A stretch of DNA of 64,000 nt from Melanocharis versteri. Taxonomy: Eukaryota; Chordata; Aves; Passeriformes; Melanocharitidae. The notes under the pieces were generated by a model. The model worked only from the letters and a program-made list of their open reading frames with translations. It made no database searches and was not told the DNA's origin. The stretch is taken from positions 1 to 64,000 of the forward strand of contig VZTG01007788.1 of the NCBI GenBank assembly GCA_013397845.1, read 5' to 3'. Position 1 is the stretch's first letter. Each line of letters starts with the position of its first letter. The translations under genes and the position numbers were made by a program. Below are positions 23,944 through 37,685 of this stretch, piece after piece.

Positions 23944-25614
23944 AGGGACCTAAAAGGCACAACCCACCTGTACATATGCACCAGGTCTATTTTGCCAAGC
24001 CTTTTAGTGAATTCTCCTCTCTTCTCACTCAGATCCTGATTCACTATCCCCAATATTTTTTTAAACTTCCCTTTGCCCCTCTCCCTCTTTTTCATATTAT
24101 CCTTTACTACTTCCTCTTTCTACACCTACCCACAACAATCTGATTCTCCCCTTTAATATTTACTGCAGCAATTGAGGGTACAGTTGATTAAAAATGTTAT
24201 CTGATTGACATGGGAACACAGTAATTCTGCCTAAGTTACTGAATGAAAAGCAATGGATGACCTCCACGTGTATCTTAACTTTGATGCAAAATCTCTCATG
24301 TAATTGGGAGCTATTCTGAGCAGAATCAGGCTACAGGATTAGTACCATTTAGAGAACGTTTTCATCGGCTCTCATTTATTCCAGATACAATCGTAGCCAA
24401 TTGATGCAGGATTCGGAGGGTGAAAATAGATTTTGGAACTTGACACAACCTTGAAAATAGCCATTTGTTGGTCTTGATGAAAGGGTAAGTATATTAACTT
24501 AAATGTACATAGTATATATATATATACACATACACGTATCGTGTAAATAACCACAAAGTCAACCTCTGTTGAGTTCATGTATTAACAAAAATGTTCCGTG
24601 TTTAAAATAGATTCCTAAATTCTACTGCTATTAATATGTCCCCTGCCAACAGTTCTAAAGAACAGTGGGGGGGAAAAAAATAAAAGCAGCTGATTCCAGT
24701 TAATAAGAGGTCAAAATGTAAATTTAAATCCTCCAATAAAGAGGTCTGCAGTGACTAACAGCATCAATTAAGAAAAGCAATGCACACCAAATTAAATTTT
24801 AGTGTCACACACACATATAGGTGTTCATGGTATCAAACTAAGAACCAAATTCAATGGAGACTTATGAAGCATAGTAAATTGATCTGAATATGTTGTTTGC
24901 TAATAAGGATTATGAAATAAAGTTTCAAATTATTGTTTTAACTTCATTTTAGTAACACAGATTGAACACCAGTTAAACAACCTGAACACAAGGCCTCTCA
25001 CATGCTTCAGAAGCAAACAAATTATGATATAAAATATTTCCAATTAAACAGAGAATATGACATTAATTCAAACAATTCAAGCAGTGCACTTTGCAAAAGC
25101 CTCTATTGTTCTCTGTAGAAAAGTAAGAGCAAGGGTGAACCTACCCTGACCTTAATCCCACTTTCTCTCTTTCTTAGTCTTTGACAAATTAAACTATTTC
25201 TATCTTGTTTCCTTTCCTTACAAACATAAACCAGAAATTTAAGAGCACATTTTGCTGCTAGAATTTGCTTGCTGACATCTTACATCCTGTGAATCTGAAA
25301 GGGCAACATCATTGCACCTTTGCAGTTTAAATAAGTTATAAACAAATTAGCAAGCTACCCCGAGCCACATAGCCCACCTAAACAGGGGTTCCCATTGTCT
25401 GAGGTGAAAAGAGATTTAACAGAATTACACAAAACAAAAAGGCAAATGGTTTAAAACTAAAAGCAGAGCACCCAACAGTCTGTGCTGAAGCTCAGAGGAA
25501 GCTTGCCCTTCAGCAACGCAGATTTCTGATGCCAACAAACTCCACAGCAACACTGTAACTTGCAGGTCCTCAAGTTCTCTTACTTGTCTGCAAGTTTTTA
25601 AATAATCTCTGGCT

Positions 25615-25715
25615 GTTGCTTTTTTGTTGTTGTTGTTTGGGGTTTTTGTGTGTGTTTTTTTGTTTGTTTGTTTTGGGTTTTTGGGGTTTTTTTTTGTCTG
25701 GGTTTTTTTTTTTTA
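25615..25715. repeat. T/G-rich low-complexity tract (GTT/GTTT/GGGTTT)n
   Basis: About 100 bp composed almost wholly of T and G on the plus strand, with TTGTTGTTG, GTTTGTTTG and GGGGTTTTT runs ending in a 12-nt T run. In RBFOX1-sense RNA this would be C/A-rich. Two tracts of opposite strand polarity occur at 49376 and 61115. Confidence 0.85.
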
Positions 25716-27574
25716 ATAATTTCAAACAAGTTTTATTTAAAAATCACCTGTGGTTCATCCACAAATAGCACTGGGTTTTGAAATACAAATTACTTAAATA
25801 TTAGACAGGAATAACTAACCCACCCTAACAAACCCTCTACAGCTTGCCAGGTATGTACCATTAGTCAGCTCTATGTTAACTGCAACCTAGAAAAAAAACC
25901 CCATGGAATTCAGATGAAAACTAGCTTTGATATATGCTTTCAGGAGGAAAAAAAGAAAAAATATCTGCCATAAATATAAAAATAATCAGAAGTGGGTGAA
26001 GATACTCAGAAGTATGTGTATTAGCATTTTGCATTTCCAGTCTACTCAATCCAGCTAACATGGTTAACTTGATTCAAAACAGGTCTCTGAAACCAGTAGT
26101 AGAAGAGATTCCAATATTCATAAATAATTATCTGGAACTAATATCTTTTTTCATGTCTGAAACTTCTACTTCCCAGAAAACTTTATTGTGCAGGATCACC
26201 TCTGACAACCAAACTGCCTCTCTACAGGAAGTACAATTTTCTCAGTGACCGTGGAAGAAAAGAGGAATTTTAGATGTTTTCAGGGAAGTAACCAGATCGA
26301 GCGGACAGAGAGCTCAAACAAGGAACTCTTTCCCTTAAACGAGCTCTCCAGGATTAGAGGTTCAGTAGAATCCAAACTTTTACATTTAAATAGAACCCCA
26401 AATTTTTGCTGTAAATGGCGAAGCACTGAAACTATTTGGCAGCAACAGGGTGATTTGCAGACTCTGCACAAGGTGCATTTCACTTTTAAGATATAAATAT
26501 GTCCCATGAAGACACTGTGCTGAACGTATTTTTTCGTTTCACGTATCAGTGGTTGTGCTTTGCAGAAATTGTTCCATCTTTTTAACTCTAAGCCCCAGAA
26601 CTGAGCAAGAACAGTGCAGCAAAAGCACAGTTATGATGCAGCTATTTCCTGAGACACTGTTAGATCAGATTTTGGGATGTGGACAGTTTTTATGAATGTA
26701 CTGCACTTTGCAGTCAGATGATCATCAAGGAAACAACAGTGCCCAGCATCTCACCCTCTGCAAGGTCAGAGGAAATTTGGAAGCTCCCTACCTGCATCTA
26801 CACAATCAGCTGCTTTGGCTTTTTGGACCCTAAAAATGGTTCAGTGTACGAACCCAGTTCTCCACTGAATCAGACAAATTCTGGCCACATAATACATTTA
26901 TTCTGTCTCATCCAGGAGACTGTGTGCATCCAGCTGGAGCTTCTTGAAGTTCCACAGTCGTTCCTGCAATGATGTGTGTGGGTCCCTCCATTTAACAGCA
27001 GAATTATGGAAAACAAACAAGGTAAGGGCAATACGCAGGAATATACCTTGACTGGTAATAAGGAAAATATGCAATAACCACTCTATTTGCAAGAACCATT
27101 CATTTTGACAATTTATGTTCAAATGTGAGCAGAGACACCTAGATTTGAAAAAAGTCTGCCCTTGTGAACCCAGAAAAACAAATACCCTTGCTAGCTTAAA
27201 AACATACATCCACTCACACGAGAAGAAAGGCTGCAAAAGGAATAAATGCTTGACCTGAGAGATTAGAGGTGACTGGAACATAAAAATCTGCCTAAAGTCT
27301 CAACAGTAGCAATGGTAACCCTTTAGGTTATACAAGTGCACACATAAGGCTGTTACTTTTCATAGATTTAAAATATTTCTTCCCTTCTGTTTGGGTTCAA
27401 TGATACTGTGATCTAAAAACAAAAGGCTGACAGAGGATCCCATCCACTACAGAGACAGGAGAGAAGGTGGCAGCTGGACCAACCCCATCCCTGAAGTGGC
27501 AGCAAGGCAATGGTAGGAGAGCCTGGAGGTACAGACAGCATTTTAGAGATTTGCACTAAAGACAAAGACTGCAA

Positions 27575-28030
27575 ACTCTCCAGACAACCTGTTCCAATGC
27601 AAAACTGTTCTCATGGGGAAAGCTTCTCTTCATAACCACTTATTCCAGTTTTGCAGCATGTGTTGTCTCTTATCCTCCCACCATACACCTCTGGGAAGAG
27701 CCTTGCTCCTTCCTGATAGCTCTTTGTAAGCATTTAGAGGCAGCTCCTAGGTCATACTGGAGCCTGCCCTTCTCCAGGCTGAACAAGCACAGCTCCCTCA
27801 GCCTCTCACCACATACTCCAGCACGTCTTGGGGGCCCTGTGCTGAACCTTCTTTCTGGTATTGGAGAGCCACAAACTGGGCCAAATACCTTGGATGCAAT
27901 TTAACAAGCACCAGGTGAAGGCAGAAAATCGCTTCTGTCAATTTACTGGTTACTCTCCCGCTCATCCAGCCCAGGATGCTGTTGGCTTCCTGTGCTGCCA
28001 GAGCAAATCCAGTCATCCAGTAGAAATTCC
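27575..28030 (-). mobile_element. CR1 LINE fragment, decayed, minus orientation
   Basis: CR1 relic running on the minus strand. The plus strand shows characteristic antisense CR1 blocks: CAACCTGTTCCAATGC, CTGGGAAGAGCCTTGCTCC, CCCTTCTCCAGGCTGAACA and AGCTCCCTCAGCCTCTC. The minus-strand translation from 28016 contains FALAAQEANSILGWM and, further on, LVLVKLHPRYLAQF. These match the C-terminal end of CR1 reverse transcriptase (LAAQ-x-AN-x-ILG followed by a LVRPHLEY-like motif). It is truncated at both ends, has frame breaks, and may extend to about 28150 in poorly matching sequence. It is inactive. Confidence 0.88.
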
Positions 28031-28544
28031 CTGCTGGAAATGCTCACAGGTGCATGACCTGGAGGCCTGGTCAGATGGGAGCACGTCCCAGCTGCTTCCA
28101 GGGACACCGGAAAATAGCGCAGGGTGCTGATGGCTCTTTGTGGCCACGCAGCCTGACTGCATAAGGAGCTTGCACAGTCCTGCTACAACCTTTTGGCTGC
28201 AAACAAGAAACAGCTCTGCATTTCAGAAATTTCAAACTGGAGCTAGAATTTCAGTAACTAAGAGTGCTAGTAATAAGGATGAAAATATGTCTATTTTTTA
28301 AAAAAATCCTGACCAATTTATTTTACCTCTATGAATCAAAATAATAATAAAAAAAAGCTCTACAGCCATTTCTCCTAGCAGCCACTACCTGACATGATCA
28401 TTTTAACACAACAACTGAAATAAAGAGAAGAGGGAAAGGGTAGGACAGATAGTGGATGGTAGAATACATATATTTTCAAGGTAAAAAGAGATAAAGATAT
28501 TACAAATAGCAGCATTTACATGGGGAGTCACATCACCCACCATA

Positions 28545-28925
28545 AAGCCGTGATTTAATAGGTTGCTTAAGAGCTAGGAGAGCTCTTGAGCCTAGCCTTA
28601 GCCCATTTAGCACATTAGCTTGTCCTAATGGGGAGCTGTGATCCAGAAACGCACAGCACCTCTGCCTGCGGGGATTGCCACACGATGCAAATGAAGTTGT
28701 AAAGAGAAATCAACTCATCAATCACAAACACAAGGGGACACTGGGCAATGCAGAAGGATTAGTGTTTCAGCCCTGCTCAGGTCTTTCCTAGCACCACTCT
28801 GCTTTAATTAAATACCACCTCGAGTGCTTTATTACCAGCAGAAATCTCAGCCCTGAAGGCTGGCATGCCGCAACCCAAGTGCTGCAGCTAATTAGAAATG
28901 AGAAAGAGAAACATGTTCATTAAAA
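28545..28925. promoter_or_regulatory. Candidate conserved element with octamer and homeodomain motifs
   Basis: A perfect POU octamer ATGCAAAT lies at 28685-28692. TTTAATTAAA follows near 28802 and GCTAATTAG near 28886. An 11-bp-arm inverted repeat with one mismatch (gcttaagagct/agctcttgagc, 28565-28575 and 28581-28591) lies at its start. The combination resembles a vertebrate enhancer; conservation cannot be tested here. Confidence 0.28.
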
Positions 28926-31900
28926 AGTGTGGGATTCCCCTACCAGAAATGATCCACACCTTGGAATAAAAACTTGCCTTTCTGTGGATTTAGAATAATA
29001 TGTTAAATAGCTTTTATTAAGGTGAAATCTTTTCCTTTGAACCACACGCCTGCTATTGTCTTTCTTAAGTAAAGCCAGATTTAGCTGTATCCACCAGACC
29101 ATTGTTAGAATTTAAAAGATTCTTGGCTTATGGTTAGCTGATAAGAGCCTTAATTCCTCTTCTTCTAACATTTGATACACTAATTTAAATTTTTTCAGAC
29201 TTGGCACACTCAAGGGCTTTTTGCCTTACTTCCCTGGATATACATAAGCTAGTCATTACTATTTATGAAGGCGATGAAAGGAAACATTAAACAGTCAAAG
29301 AAATATAAATCTTAGATTCTAACACAGAGAGTGCAACAGCAGGATTAAAAACAAAACAAAATGCAACAAAAACCTGAAGCAAATATGAAGACATTTGCAA
29401 TTTAAAGCAATACAATATAGCGGAAAAGCAGTTTTCTCTTCCACTTGACTGCCAAGTGACCTGACTCAGGATTTTATGGCTTTTCCCAGGAACAAGCTGA
29501 GAATATCAGTAGCATCCAAAACTTAGCAGAGAAATCGGATTATTGTGAGCAAAAGCAAAGAGGAGACAGATCTTTTGATTTGAGTGATAAACGAAATGTT
29601 TTCCTAATTTTTAGCAACGATAATATGGAATTAGAAAATTGCTTTTGGCCAGCACCTTATTAGATAAATTTACCTGTAAGGAAAAGACCTCAATAAGGCC
29701 TATACATGGCTCACATCCCACTCAGGTAATTAGGGGGAGGCTTTCTTGTTCAGTTTTGTGTATCACACTTATTTTTAATGTCTTTAACATATTTCCAAAT
29801 GCAAATAGCACCTCAAATATTATCAATCAAAAAAACCCATAGCTTTTTAAATAAACCATACATTGTTATTTGCATAATGTCCAGAAAGATCAACTTAAAC
29901 TTAGCCTGAATTTAATTTTTCAACTATCAGCTAAATGCTAAACACTAATGAAAATACTCTTACTTCCGAGGGAAACAGATGGCTTTAAATAGTTACTTAT
30001 TTCAACATATGGAAACCAACCGCTGAACTATGAAGAATCAAACAGCAAACTTTATCATTATTAATTTTGACTAATAAGAAAAAAATAAAAGAAAAATACA
30101 ACACATAAAAGAAACCAGCTTCTAACGTCTGCTTTAGTTTAAACTGCAAGAGAACAAGGAAGGTTTTAAAAATATTTGTTTGAGCTACAATGTTAGATTC
30201 TGTCCAGCGCACTGGTTTGGGTTGTTTAAAAAAAAAAAAAAGACACAATTTTTGTAGAAAACAGCAATTTGTGAAGCATGTACATTTTTACATTCATCTT
30301 AAAAGCCCCAATGATTATAAATTCCCCTGTAAACAGTTCTCTCACTGTGAGCAGGCAGAGAGGAGCTCCTGGAGCTTTCTCTGAACCAAAACTGCTCCCC
30401 AAACAGGACACAAAAAGCATTCTAAAGGGAACAACTGACAAGAGATTTCATCAGAAGGCAGCAAAGGAATCCCCAGTGCAGGGAGCAGGGAAGGTGAGCA
30501 GGAGCTGCACGGGACGTCCCTGGGGCTGGCCAGCAGAGCACAGCTCCCTTTTCTCACCAGGCAAAGCAAATTAAAGCTGTATTAAACTGCAAATCAAACG
30601 ACAATCAGCACACCAGCCTCGCTGCTCCTGTGAAAAGCGTCCTCATCAGCAATGGAATGATGGCTGATGCTTCGGAAAAGAATTAAGAGCGAACGAATCT
30701 TACCCTGGTCTTATCATTGCAGTTTTCTTCAGTCAAGGATGGAGAGGTTTGCCAGCTAAATCTGTGTCAGTTTTTTGACTTAAATACTATATAGCTTAAG
30801 TGAATTAAACTGGTTTATTCTGCCATCTCAGGCAGCTGGCAACTTTCTAAAGCTGCAGAAAAACTTCACCATTTTTGCTTCGTTTTTGGGGTTTTTTTCT
30901 ATCAGCTTATATAACAATATATTTTAAAGGTACCCCTACATTATCCTCAGCTGGTGGGCAGAATTGTGCTGTCTTTATAATAGTTTTTAGGAGTCTATTT
31001 CTTAAAAAGAAGAAGAGGCTGCTTGGGCGTTCCATGATTTCTGTGCAGAACATTCCCTATGTGGGAGTGCCTCATCTGCATAGCGGCATGTGGGTAGGAT
31101 TTGGACAAGCGCACTGAAGGATGTGACAATCAAAGGCAGATATGTGGGAAATCTCTTTTAAATGTAAAAAGACCTCGCCCAGCTTTCACTAACTTAAATA
31201 AACATCATTTCCAAGGGAGGAATGAATGCATAAACTATCATGAGGCAAAAATGGGCTTCGAGCACTGCAATTTCTGTTGTGTACTAAAATACACCCAAGA
31301 AAAATGTCTTATTCTGTCCTAGGTCTAATACAGCAAAAAATCAGTGAGAAATGGAATTTTGATCAATGTTAAAAATCTGCATGTGATTTTTCCAGCTAAT
31401 GACATGCAGAACAAGTTATAGCTGATTTCTGCTACTGACATTCTGTCAATGTAATAATAGATCCCTCTTTTGACGTAATTTGACTGCCATTAGCATTCTA
31501 AATATAGTGAACTGTTTTGTTAATATCTCCTCAGAAAACTGAAGTAAAAATGTAAAACAGAAGGCAACCTGGACCAGTTTCTTGTGCACAGAACTAGCCT
31601 CTAATGCACTGCTCTCTACAAATGTGTAAACCTAGCTCCTCACCAGGCTGGAAGAGAGTAAATTTCCAGTTTGAACCAAACTGAGGTTACTAGCCTGGAA
31701 AAAATTCCTCTGCAGAAGCCAACACGAAAGCTTGACTTTTTCAAGCAAGAGACATTTTGAAGCAGTCCATGGAGCTGCCCTCTTCCTTGAAAACTGAGCT
31801 GAGCAGCCTGACTCACGCTCCTGGCTGGGAAATGAGACTTTGTCACCGACTCTGAAAAAACGGACAAGACTGTTCCCAGGCCTATCTTTGCATGATGTGA

Positions 31901-34662
31901 TCACCCAGCAACTGCAGATTTCATGGGTTCCCAGCCTGGTCCTCTCTGCTGTGGTATATTTGATGAGGGACAGGGACAGGGTGCAGGGCTGGGACTGTGC
32001 CAGCCCTACCACAGCACCCTGGGCAGAGCAGAGCAGCACCAGCTCCTGTCTGCCAGCTCTGCTGCTCCACATCCCTACATCCCTGCATCCCTTTTATTAT
32101 GGGACAGCACCAACCACCCGGGCTTCGGCTCCTCTGGGAAACAAACACTCTCAATCAGCATCCTCGGGTCCCTTAATCCTAAATTTAGCAAACCATTCCT
32201 ACTACCAAAGCAACTACCATTTAATCCCTGGCAATTTTTTAGTTAACAACAGAGGTTTGTGTATTTCTTGTATTTCCTTCGTGTTATTGTTCTAACTCGG
32301 ACAATACAGACGTGCATGACTCTAAAATAATTTCACTAAAATGAACATGTTAACATAACTTGTGAAGCTGCTTTCCCACAAACACAAACCTCAGCTTTCA
32401 AATAATCCTGAACAATATCTATCATAAAACATCTATGTTTTGCAGTTCAGACACAGATTAGGCCATCCTAAAATACAGAAATATTTCTGCCTCCTTGTTA
32501 TTATATGCCATGTTTACAGGTGATTAAATCACGAACAGTGGCAGTAAACTAAACTATAACCTAAACCCGTGTGTTCTGTGTTACTAAACCATTCCTTACG
32601 TTTTCAGACATATTTGGTATGTCATTATTACATAAAAGATGCACCACTGCAATTCAATGTTAAATAAATGAATGTAAACCAATTGTTATTTAAAGTTACC
32701 ATGTTCTAAAAATAACACGTAACGGAAAAAAGCAGGGGAATGAAACATGTTATAAACAACTGGTGATCTGGACTATCCAAAGTGACCAACCTATTCTATT
32801 TCTTATTATCACTATCTCACAAAAAATTCACAGCCAGGTAAAAGAAAAAAAGAACCACCTCAAACTCAAACCACCTTCCTAGAAAGATTAAAAAAAACTC
32901 TCAAAGTTGTGGTCAGATAGAATTTTCCAGATTAACCTGGAGGTGCTGAAGGCCTCGTAGGTGTTTTTCCTCTCTGCTGTGCAATGCTAGCACCAGTTCA
33001 AGTGCAGTACAACCCTGCCATCTTTTAAGTGCCAAGACACCTCATAAAATTCTGTGAAAAAAAAAAAAATCAAGAATGCTACAAATTTGCCTGTGAGCAG
33101 CTTAGACTCAGACTTTGCCTTTGTGCAGATGAGCACTGACACCTCTCCCTCTGCCAGCCCTGCTGTAAACACAGACTGCTGCACTTCAGCCAACCTAGAT
33201 GTTTACAGAGTGAGCTTGAGCTGCCTGTTCTGATCATTTCATTTTATTTTATGCCATTCCACAGTCATTAACATCCAGGTTTAGCAGAGAAGCTGTTTAA
33301 TTGTTCAGTCAAATAATGGATTTCAATTTACTGTTATGTCAGTGGCATTAGGAATTCCTACAGCCTAGTCCATACAACAGAAAATTAAAAATAAAAAGAT
33401 GCTCATTTCACAAACACAAGAGAAGTACAACGGCAGCATCAAGTGATTCATATCAATGACATACAAAAGACACATGAAAAACAAAAGCAAAAGGCACCTC
33501 AATGAGGTTTAAATCTAAAATAGGTTTGGGCAAAATAAAACTTGAGTCTGGAAGAGGCACTATATGTATCTGCTACAGCTGCTCAAAAAGGCAGATGTCT
33601 GAATTTTGGGGCAGATTTAACAACATGACTGTGGTGTACTGTTAAAAATCAAACCCACCTGCCTTTTTATGCAGAAGCAACATGAAAGGCTCCATCTCAA
33701 AGGCAGTCCCTACACACTAACCCTGACCTGGTGCTGAGTTCACTGCCAAACTGCCTTCATGTACCTGCAGCAGGACAGAGGGCTGGCATGAAAGAGAGCA
33801 GCACTAGAGCTGAGAGAAAGGGCTCACCTATTTGCTTGTTATAGATTCTTGACTGGGAATTTGGTCTCTTTTTATTCAGAGACTTGAAATCTCGCCTTTA
33901 AAACAGCTGCTGTAAGAACATCCACCCCAATAATGACTCAGTTGACATTTCTTACACATGTGCCCACAAGAGCATTACAAATGTTGTGAGGAACAGTAAT
34001 GAGGTAAAGCCTGCTGTTCCCAGCTCAAATACTACTGGGCTTATTTGGCACAAGCCTACATTATACAACACAGAAAGGAACAATGCCCCAAAAAGCAAAT
34101 AAAGAGGTGCTTATTGTACAAGCTAATCCACAGCTAAACGGAAATTAACTGAAGATAAAAAACATTACAAATAACACAGATGATTCTAAATGTGTAACAT
34201 GTCTGAGAGAAATATCACAGTTTTCACAAACTGATTCAGCTCCAGATAAAATGGGAATTGTGAGGATGCTGAACAGGGGTTCCACAAGAGCTTCTCTTTC
34301 TGGGAAAGGGAGGAATGGAGCACTTGATTAAAGGGTCCCAAGCGAAGATCCTCACCTCCTGCTATGAAAGGGATGCAAGGGCAAGAACCACAGATAACCA
34401 AAAAACCCAAGTGCTTCTATATAACCTAATCTCCCAAACCTAAAACCAGTACCTGTGGGGAAAAAAACCCAAAAACTAAAACCAAACAACAGAACCACAC
34501 ACTATTTCTCAAAGAAGCAACAAAATCCAAAGGGAAAGACTATGGCACACCATTGCTTGTCTTAGTCAACACAGTTACTTTTAATTCAAATACAAAACTT
34601 AACTCACAGACGTTTGGGGTTTTTTCTAATTTTTATTATTATTATTACTATCTGAAAGTCCC

Positions 34663-34727
34663 ACATCTAGATTCTAGATGTCACATTGTAGATGTGACTA
34701 GATCACTTCTAGTCCCTTTTGGGACTA
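34663..34727. repeat. Three consecutive short inverted repeats
   Basis: Perfect arms acatctaga/tctagatgt (34663-34671, 34673-34681) are followed by gtcacat/atgtgac (34680-34686, 34692-34698) and tagtccc/gggacta (34710-34716, 34721-34727). The first two overlap by two bases, so they are mutually exclusive alternatives in a folded strand. Confidence 0.7.
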
Positions 34728-37685
34728 TGAAAAGAAGAGAAGATAAGACAAAGGAAATTTAGAAAGGTTACTCATTCTTGATCTCCTTTTCAGGTATTCA
34801 CATGCTCCTGAAAAACAATGTCAGGCAGGAACAAGAATAGCCAAGGAAACCTCAACTTTTCTTAGAAAAATATAACTGCATCAATCCAAATACGACAACA
34901 CTAATTTAAACTTATTTCTTAATGAACTGTTTTTTCAGTGCCTTTATTTCATAGAAATACACTAACCACTTATAATACTTTGTCTACATTTTCTAAATCC
35001 CTTTTTTTCCTAATGTTATGATTTTAAGGATGGTCTGCTTAAGCCTACCAGAATAAATGATTTTAGCCCTGTGAACCCACTAAAAAAGTCACAATCAAAG
35101 AAGAGACCTAACAGTAAGATTTTTTTTTAAATGACAAGTACTAATATTTTATGTGTTTCAGTATTTTCTTTCACTGGTATTGAGTGAAAGAATAAGAGAA
35201 CCCCTTTTCTGTGGCTGATTATGGCTGTCTGCCACACACAGATTTAATGTGTAGAGGAAGATCCTCAGCTGGTCTGCATTCTCAAAAACGCTCCTTGCAA
35301 TTCAGCTCAGTATTTTGATATTGCCACTATATGGGTTTGACATTTTTAATATAGGAAAATTAAATTATTTTGTTACCAGCCCAAACCCAAACAACAGATA
35401 AGTGATAGTACACAAAGGCAAAAGGGAAGAAAGACCCAGCAACAAATAAATTTAAAAAAAAAATGTTTCATCACTTTTTTTCAGAAATCTCTTGTGGTCT
35501 GGTCCGTTTAGCACCTGCTAAGCCTAAACTCCTCTTAAAAAACTGTCAACAGCTGAGCTATGGATTCATTTTCAGCTTGGATCCCTTGCTGGTGTAAGCA
35601 CCGTTTGGAAAAGGAAAGTCATCCTTCTGGTCCTGCTCTAATTCACATGCACAAAAAATGGTCTGGATTGGTCTCAAGCAGAAGCCAAAAGAATTAAAAC
35701 AAGCCCCTGCGAACTTGCCTTGCATGTAGCTGCTGCCATCTTAATAAGGTGAGAGCAGCTTTTAAATCCCAGGCAGCTTCAGAAGCTGCAGCCCAGTCCC
35801 TGCCATATGGAGACAGCCTGGAATCTGTCAAGTTCACTTAGTGGATTTTATCTTTGGGGAGTCAGTCAGGCAAGCTAGATCAGAATAAACAGGATGCTGT
35901 TGAGATCTGGAGGCTAATGCTGGTACAGGCTGGACCACTGAACCAAAAAAATCAGTTTTAAATAAACATGTGGTACCTAGAAAAATTAACAATAATTAAA
36001 GCTGTATAGGCACAAAAACAACTATGTGGGATTTTTACTGGGCTCTGAAAGACACTCTTCTCCCTTTGACTACAGGAAATAGCCAGGCTTTCCATTTCTT
36101 TCCATTATTCCTCATATAGAAAGATATAACGACAACATGTAATGCTTTATACCAGCTTTAAGTATCAAGCATTTAAAATATCCCATTTAAACATTGTGCC
36201 TAATCAGACACCCTTCTTTAGGAGTGCTCAAGGAAATGTAACGCAGTGAGCAATGTCCTGTTCACACAATCTCCATGCCAGCCCAAGCTGCTGCTTCATG
36301 CTTCGATAGGAGATGAAAATCTGGGGTCTCCAAACCGATCAAATTCTGTTCTGATGGATGGGGATAAGATAGACTTTGTTGTGCTCTGGGTAAAAGCCAG
36401 AATGTTTAATGTAATCTTCCGCACATGCTTTTACTGATATTCAGCATAAAAATAAGCCTTATCCATTTTTATTAGTTGGTCTGAGCCAGAACCAATTCTT
36501 TTGATGTCACCTAGCTTATAAAATGCAGCACTGTAGGCAAGGGAGGTTTTAAAATGCTTCATAGACTTTATCCATTATATTAATGGGTTTCAGATTGCAA
36601 TCTGTGGAGCACTTTCTGGTGCTGATCCACAGGCAGCTGGCCAGTCACCTGGAGCTGGCTCCTCTCCTTGTTCCCCTCTGCTTATTCCCTATAAAGACAG
36701 AGCTGAAAAGGGGAAACAAAAAAAGACATAATGCCATTTTTAATGCTATTTTTCTAGATAAACACGTGCAGTCCTTGCCACGTGACCAGCCTGAGAGGAA
36801 AGGGCTGGGCAGTTAGGAAAGGTAACACAGCTTCCTGGCACCGTGGACTGGACCAGACAGGAGAGGGATGAGGAGGAGAGCAAGAGAAACAATCATTTTA
36901 CTATAGGATTAATTTGATTAAACTTTAAACTGAATTGTTAAAACGGCTCATTGTTCAGCATTCCCCTGTTTTTCAGGCAACGAGCAGATTTTAGATCACC
37001 CCCAGCAAGATGAACTTGCCCTGCCTTGATATTTTTTAGAATTATTTTCTGTTTAAACCACTTCTTTTAAGACTGTACTGAGAAAAACCCTTCAGAAATG
37101 GCATCCTGCAATGGAAAAAAAACATTCCTTTAAATACTTTGAGTGTCACTTAGGATTTATCCAGGGAATTCAAGTTCTCTCTTTATATAAAGTAAGCCAA
37201 GAAAGCTACACTGACCTGGGTCACCAGGGTAGGAAAGGCTTCTGGGAACCTAACGAGTAAATAATAATTAAAAAGATACATGTATTTACCAAATTACCAA
37301 AAAGAAAAAAAAAAGTGTTTCTCCATAACAGCCTTTCAATTAAATTGTCTCTTATTTTCAGATATGCATTTTCTATGTATTTTAGCTGCCTTTCCCTGGC
37401 CCTATCGCTTCACCCTGATGGAGAAATACAGCCACCACGTGAGATTTTGGAAGCCATGCAGGCACACCCGTCAGCCAACCCTAACAGCAGAGTATTGCTT
37501 ACCAGTGAACAGACTCAGCAGCTGAAATAATTTAAGCCATCAGTAATAGCTGTTATTAGCTCACAGAAAATATCGGTGAGTGCATGCCCGAGCAGATTAT
37601 AAATAGCACATGGCAGGAGAGAGGTTCATTCAGAGCAGCACTGGAACGGGGCATTTACGGGTACCAGTTCCATGAGAGGAGGCTG

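Larger units (their letters stand above)
19129..27574 (-). other. RBFOX1: RBFOX1 upstream intron, segment 4
   Basis: About 8.4 kb of AT-rich intron with no coding exon, tRNA or rRNA. It contains a degenerate 19-bp tandem repeat at 23891-23943, a short (TA)n run near 24514-24528 and a T/G-rich tract at 25615-25715. Short open frames have no family resemblance. Confidence 0.6.
28031..37685 (-). other. RBFOX1: RBFOX1 upstream intron, segment 5
   Basis: About 9.7 kb of intron-like DNA. It contains a candidate conserved element at 28545-28925, a cluster of three small inverted repeats at 34663-34727 and short A-runs (30229, 33058). GC-richer patches at 30470-30570 and 31800-32110 have long open frames on both strands but no recognisable protein. 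No RNA gene was found. Confidence 0.6.

Noticed and set aside
31632..32295. 146- and 151-codon frames on opposite strands
   Set aside because: They overlap each other in a GC-richer patch and neither resembles a known protein; most likely chance.
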